Of a DNA stretch of 64,000 nucleotides, positions 62,257 through 64,000 are shown piece after piece (the stretch's first letter is position 1; each line of letters opens with the position of its first letter). The notes under the pieces were generated by a model. It searched no databases and was not told the DNA's origin. It saw only the letters and a program-made list of their open reading frames with translations. The translations under genes and the position numbers were made by a program. The DNA lies in the NCBI RefSeq assembly GCF_024347455.1, contig NZ_AP025483.1, forward strand, positions 1,550,001 to 1,614,000. Reading direction: 5' to 3'. This DNA comes from Vibrio echinoideorum (GTDB lineage: Bacteria; Pseudomonadota; Gammaproteobacteria; Enterobacterales; Vibrionaceae).

Positions 62257-63354
62257 TTATCGTTTGTGACCGGTGTGAAGTTTGTTTTCTAGCCAGATCG
62301 AATATCTCGACATGCCAAAACAAAACACCCAGAACACTAACGCGACAAATACATAACTTTCTGTGGAGAAACCAAGCCATTCAGGATCGGTATTCGCGGC
62401 TTGGCCTATCCCTAGTACATCAAACATACCGATAATCAAAACAAGACTGGTATCTTTGAACAAGCCAATAAAGGTGTTCACAATTGAAGGAATCGTGATT
62501 TTTAGAGCTTGAGGAAGAATGATAAGCCCGGTCTTTTTCCAGTAGCTCAACCCCAGCGCATCAGCTGCTTCGTATTGACCCTTTGGTATTGCTTGTAAAC
62601 CACCACGAATTACTTCTGCCATGTAAGCCGCACTGAACAGCACAACACCGACAAGCGCCCTGATCAGTTTGTCAGTCTCCATTCCTTCAGACAAAAATAA
62701 AGGTAGCATTACCGATGCCATGAATAGAACCGTGATAAGCGGAACACCACGCCAGATTTCAATGTAAACGGTACACATACTGCGGATTATCGGCATGTCT
62801 GAACGTCGACCTAGCGCTAGCGCTACACCGATTGGTAGAGAAACAACAATACCGACGAGAGCAATGATTAATGTAACCAGTAATCCGCCCCATTTATGTG
62901 TATCAACCACTTCCAACCCGAAGATACCGCCGTAAAGAAGACCAGCGATCAAGAAAGGGTAAATGTTTACAAAAAATAACCAGATCCACGTACGTTTAGG
63001 TGTTTTTTCGTAAGCTAATATAGCGACAAAAAAGGCTAAAGTTGCGTAAAAAAGGCGAGGTCGCCACAGCTCAGCTTCAGGGTAGAAGCCATACATGAAC
63101 TGGTCCCAACGAACGCTAATAAAAACCCAACAAGCGCCATCACTTGTACAAGCATCTCGAGTTGTTCCTATCCAATCAGCATTAATGAACGCCCAATCTG
63201 CTACTGCCCAAAGTAAAGTGAAAGCAAAGTAACCAAGAATAACGGTTACTACACTGTTTACTGGTCCATTAAATAGATTTTTTCGTAACCAACCGACAGG
63301 GCCAACGGTATTCGCTGGAGGCGGAAGGTCAGGTTGAAATTGATGTGTACTCAT
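62257..63354 (-). CDS. aapM: General L-amino acid ABC transporter permease AapM
   Basis: 365 residues, long for a polar amino acid permease because of an N-terminal extension with several extra helices. The family-typical permease core (about residues 160-360) contains the EAA-like motif EAADALGLSYWKKTGLIILP and LVLIIGMFDVLGIGQAA. GWLRKNLFNGPVNSVVT at the start matches the extended Aap permeases. It overlaps nothing but starts one base after the aapQ stop (TAA-G-ATG), so the two are translationally coupled. GGAGAG lies before the ATG. Confidence 0.92.
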   Translation of the reverse strand: MSTHQFQPDLPPPANTVGPVGWLRKNLFNGPVNSVVTVILGYFAFTLLWAVADWAFINADWIGTTRDACTSDGACWVFISVRWDQFMYGFYPEAELWRPRLFYATLAFFVAILAYEKTPKRTWIWLFFVNIYPFLIAGLLYGGIFGLEVVDTHKWGGLLVTLIIALVGIVVSLPIGVALALGRRSDMPIIRSMCTVYIEIWRGVPLITVLFMASVMLPLFLSEGMETDKLIRALVGVVLFSAAYMAEVIRGGLQAIPKGQYEAADALGLSYWKKTGLIILPQALKITIPSIVNTFIGLFKDTSLVLIIGMFDVLGIGQAANTDPEWLGFSTESYVFVALVFWVFCFGMSRYSIWLENKLHTGHKR

Positions 63355-63355
63355 C

Positions 63356-64000
63356 TTATCTCTCCACCAACGCTACTTTGCGGTTGTATATGTTCATTAG
63401 AGCGGACGTTAATAGGCTTAAGGTCAGGTAGACGCCCATTGTCATCGCGATTACTTCGATAGCTTGCCCTGTTTGGTTCAATGTTGTGCCTGCAAATACA
63501 GAGACAAGATCGGGATAACCAATTGCCATCGCCAATGATGAGTTTTTGGTCAGGTTCAAATACTGACTGGTTAGTGGTGGGATAATAATTCTTAATGCCT
63601 GTGGAATAATCACAAGCTTAAGTGTTCTCGAACGTGGGATACCTAGAGACATCGCGGCCTCTGTTTGTCCATGGTTTACAGCATTTATACCTGAGCGAAC
63701 AATCTCCGCGATGAAAGCTGCTGTGTAGATACTTAAAGCAAGCATTAACGCGGCAAGCTCAGGAATGATGCTAATACCGCCTTTGAAGTTAAACCCTTTC
63801 AAAACAGGGTATTCAGCAGAGATAGGCATGCCCATAACAAAATAAGTGATTAGTGGTAAGCCAACAATCAATGCTGCTGCGATACGCACCATCGGTGTTT
63901 GCTGACCCGTTAATTTCTGCTTATTGTTGGCCCAAATGTTGATGAAAAATGTAGCGACGATTCCGGCAATTAATATCGCGATGACAATGCTGCTGCCTTG
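63356..64000 (-). CDS. aapQ: General L-amino acid ABC transporter permease AapQ (truncated by window end)
   Basis: The gene enters from the right edge; about 215 codons are visible and the frame is open to base 64000, with no start in sight. An ATG at 63892 is internal, since hydrophobic coding sequence (IVIAILIAGIVATFFINIWA) continues upstream in frame. The core has QTEAAMSLGIPRSRTLKLVI with the EAA-like loop, LAMAIGYPDLVSVFAGTTLN and multiple helices of the BPD_transp_1 fold. It is coupled to aapM. The substrate-binding protein gene aapJ is expected further upstream, outside the window. Confidence 0.92.
   Translation of the reverse strand, partial: QGSSIVIAILIAGIVATFFINIWANNKQKLTGQQTPMVRIAAALIVGLPLITYFVMGMPISAEYPVLKGFNFKGGISIIPELAALMLALSIYTAAFIAEIVRSGINAVNHGQTEAAMSLGIPRSRTLKLVIIPQALRIIIPPLTSQYLNLTKNSSLAMAIGYPDLVSVFAGTTLNQTGQAIEVIAMTMGVYLTLSLLTSALMNIYNRKVALVER

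Overview
The window reads as chromosomal DNA of a marine gammaproteobacterium, most likely a Vibrio. The reasons are the gene content and local order: a prpB-prpC-acnD-prpF-prpE propionate operon under a GntR regulator, an Aap-type amino-acid ABC transporter, a VF530-type protein, the rlmI-acylphosphatase-tusE-yccA neighbourhood, several cyclic-di-GMP proteins, and a giant RTX adhesin. The genus is inferred from recognition, not from a search. No rRNA, tRNA, CRISPR array, transposase or phage gene was seen.

Layout. 1-1.4 kb: the end of a CitA/DcuS-type sensor kinase and its response regulator. 1.7-5.5 kb: the oxidative pentose phosphate operon zwf-pgl-gnd, with a perfect FNR-type palindrome far upstream. 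5.6-9.3 kb: an HD-GYP protein, a VF530 protein, a small membrane protein and a TSUP permease, with short tandem repeats near gene ends. 9.3-12.6 kb: a tctCBA tripartite tricarboxylate transporter on the minus strand. 13-18.3 kb: a large two-sensor HD-GYP protein, then a divergent AraC regulator and MFS exporter pair. 18.5-27.7 kb: the methylcitrate-cycle operon, preceded by two identical 12-bp palindromes. 27.8-33.6 kb: a secreted protein, a lipoprotein, an acetyltransferase, a NUDIX-PAP2 fusion, a HAD phosphatase and queE-queC. 33.6-38.2 kb: a TPR-GGDEF protein, a DUF2750 protein, and an OmpA-like/TolC-like pair.

38.6-56.8 kb is one gene of 6079 codons. It encodes a LapA/Bap-like type I secreted adhesin. 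It has an N-terminal retention module with a TAAG site, two divergent cadherin/VCBS-like repeats, and 37 tandem copies of a 333-bp (111-residue) repeat that appear identical in DNA. After these come further VCBS-like modules, a von Willebrand A domain and a short RTX C-terminus. The TolC-family gene lies divergently next to it and is the natural candidate for its outer-membrane exit channel. The ABC exporter, the membrane fusion protein and the LapD/LapG control proteins are not in the window. With two HD-GYP proteins and one GGDEF protein nearby, cyclic-di-GMP control of surface attachment is a reasonable reading, but it is an inference.

56.9-64 kb: rlmI, a chemotaxis receptor, acylphosphatase, tusE and yccA, then the minus-strand aapQ (cut by the window edge), aapM and aapP genes. 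Several starts were moved downstream of the longest frame because a clear Shine-Dalgarno sequence or family length supports the shorter form; each case is noted.
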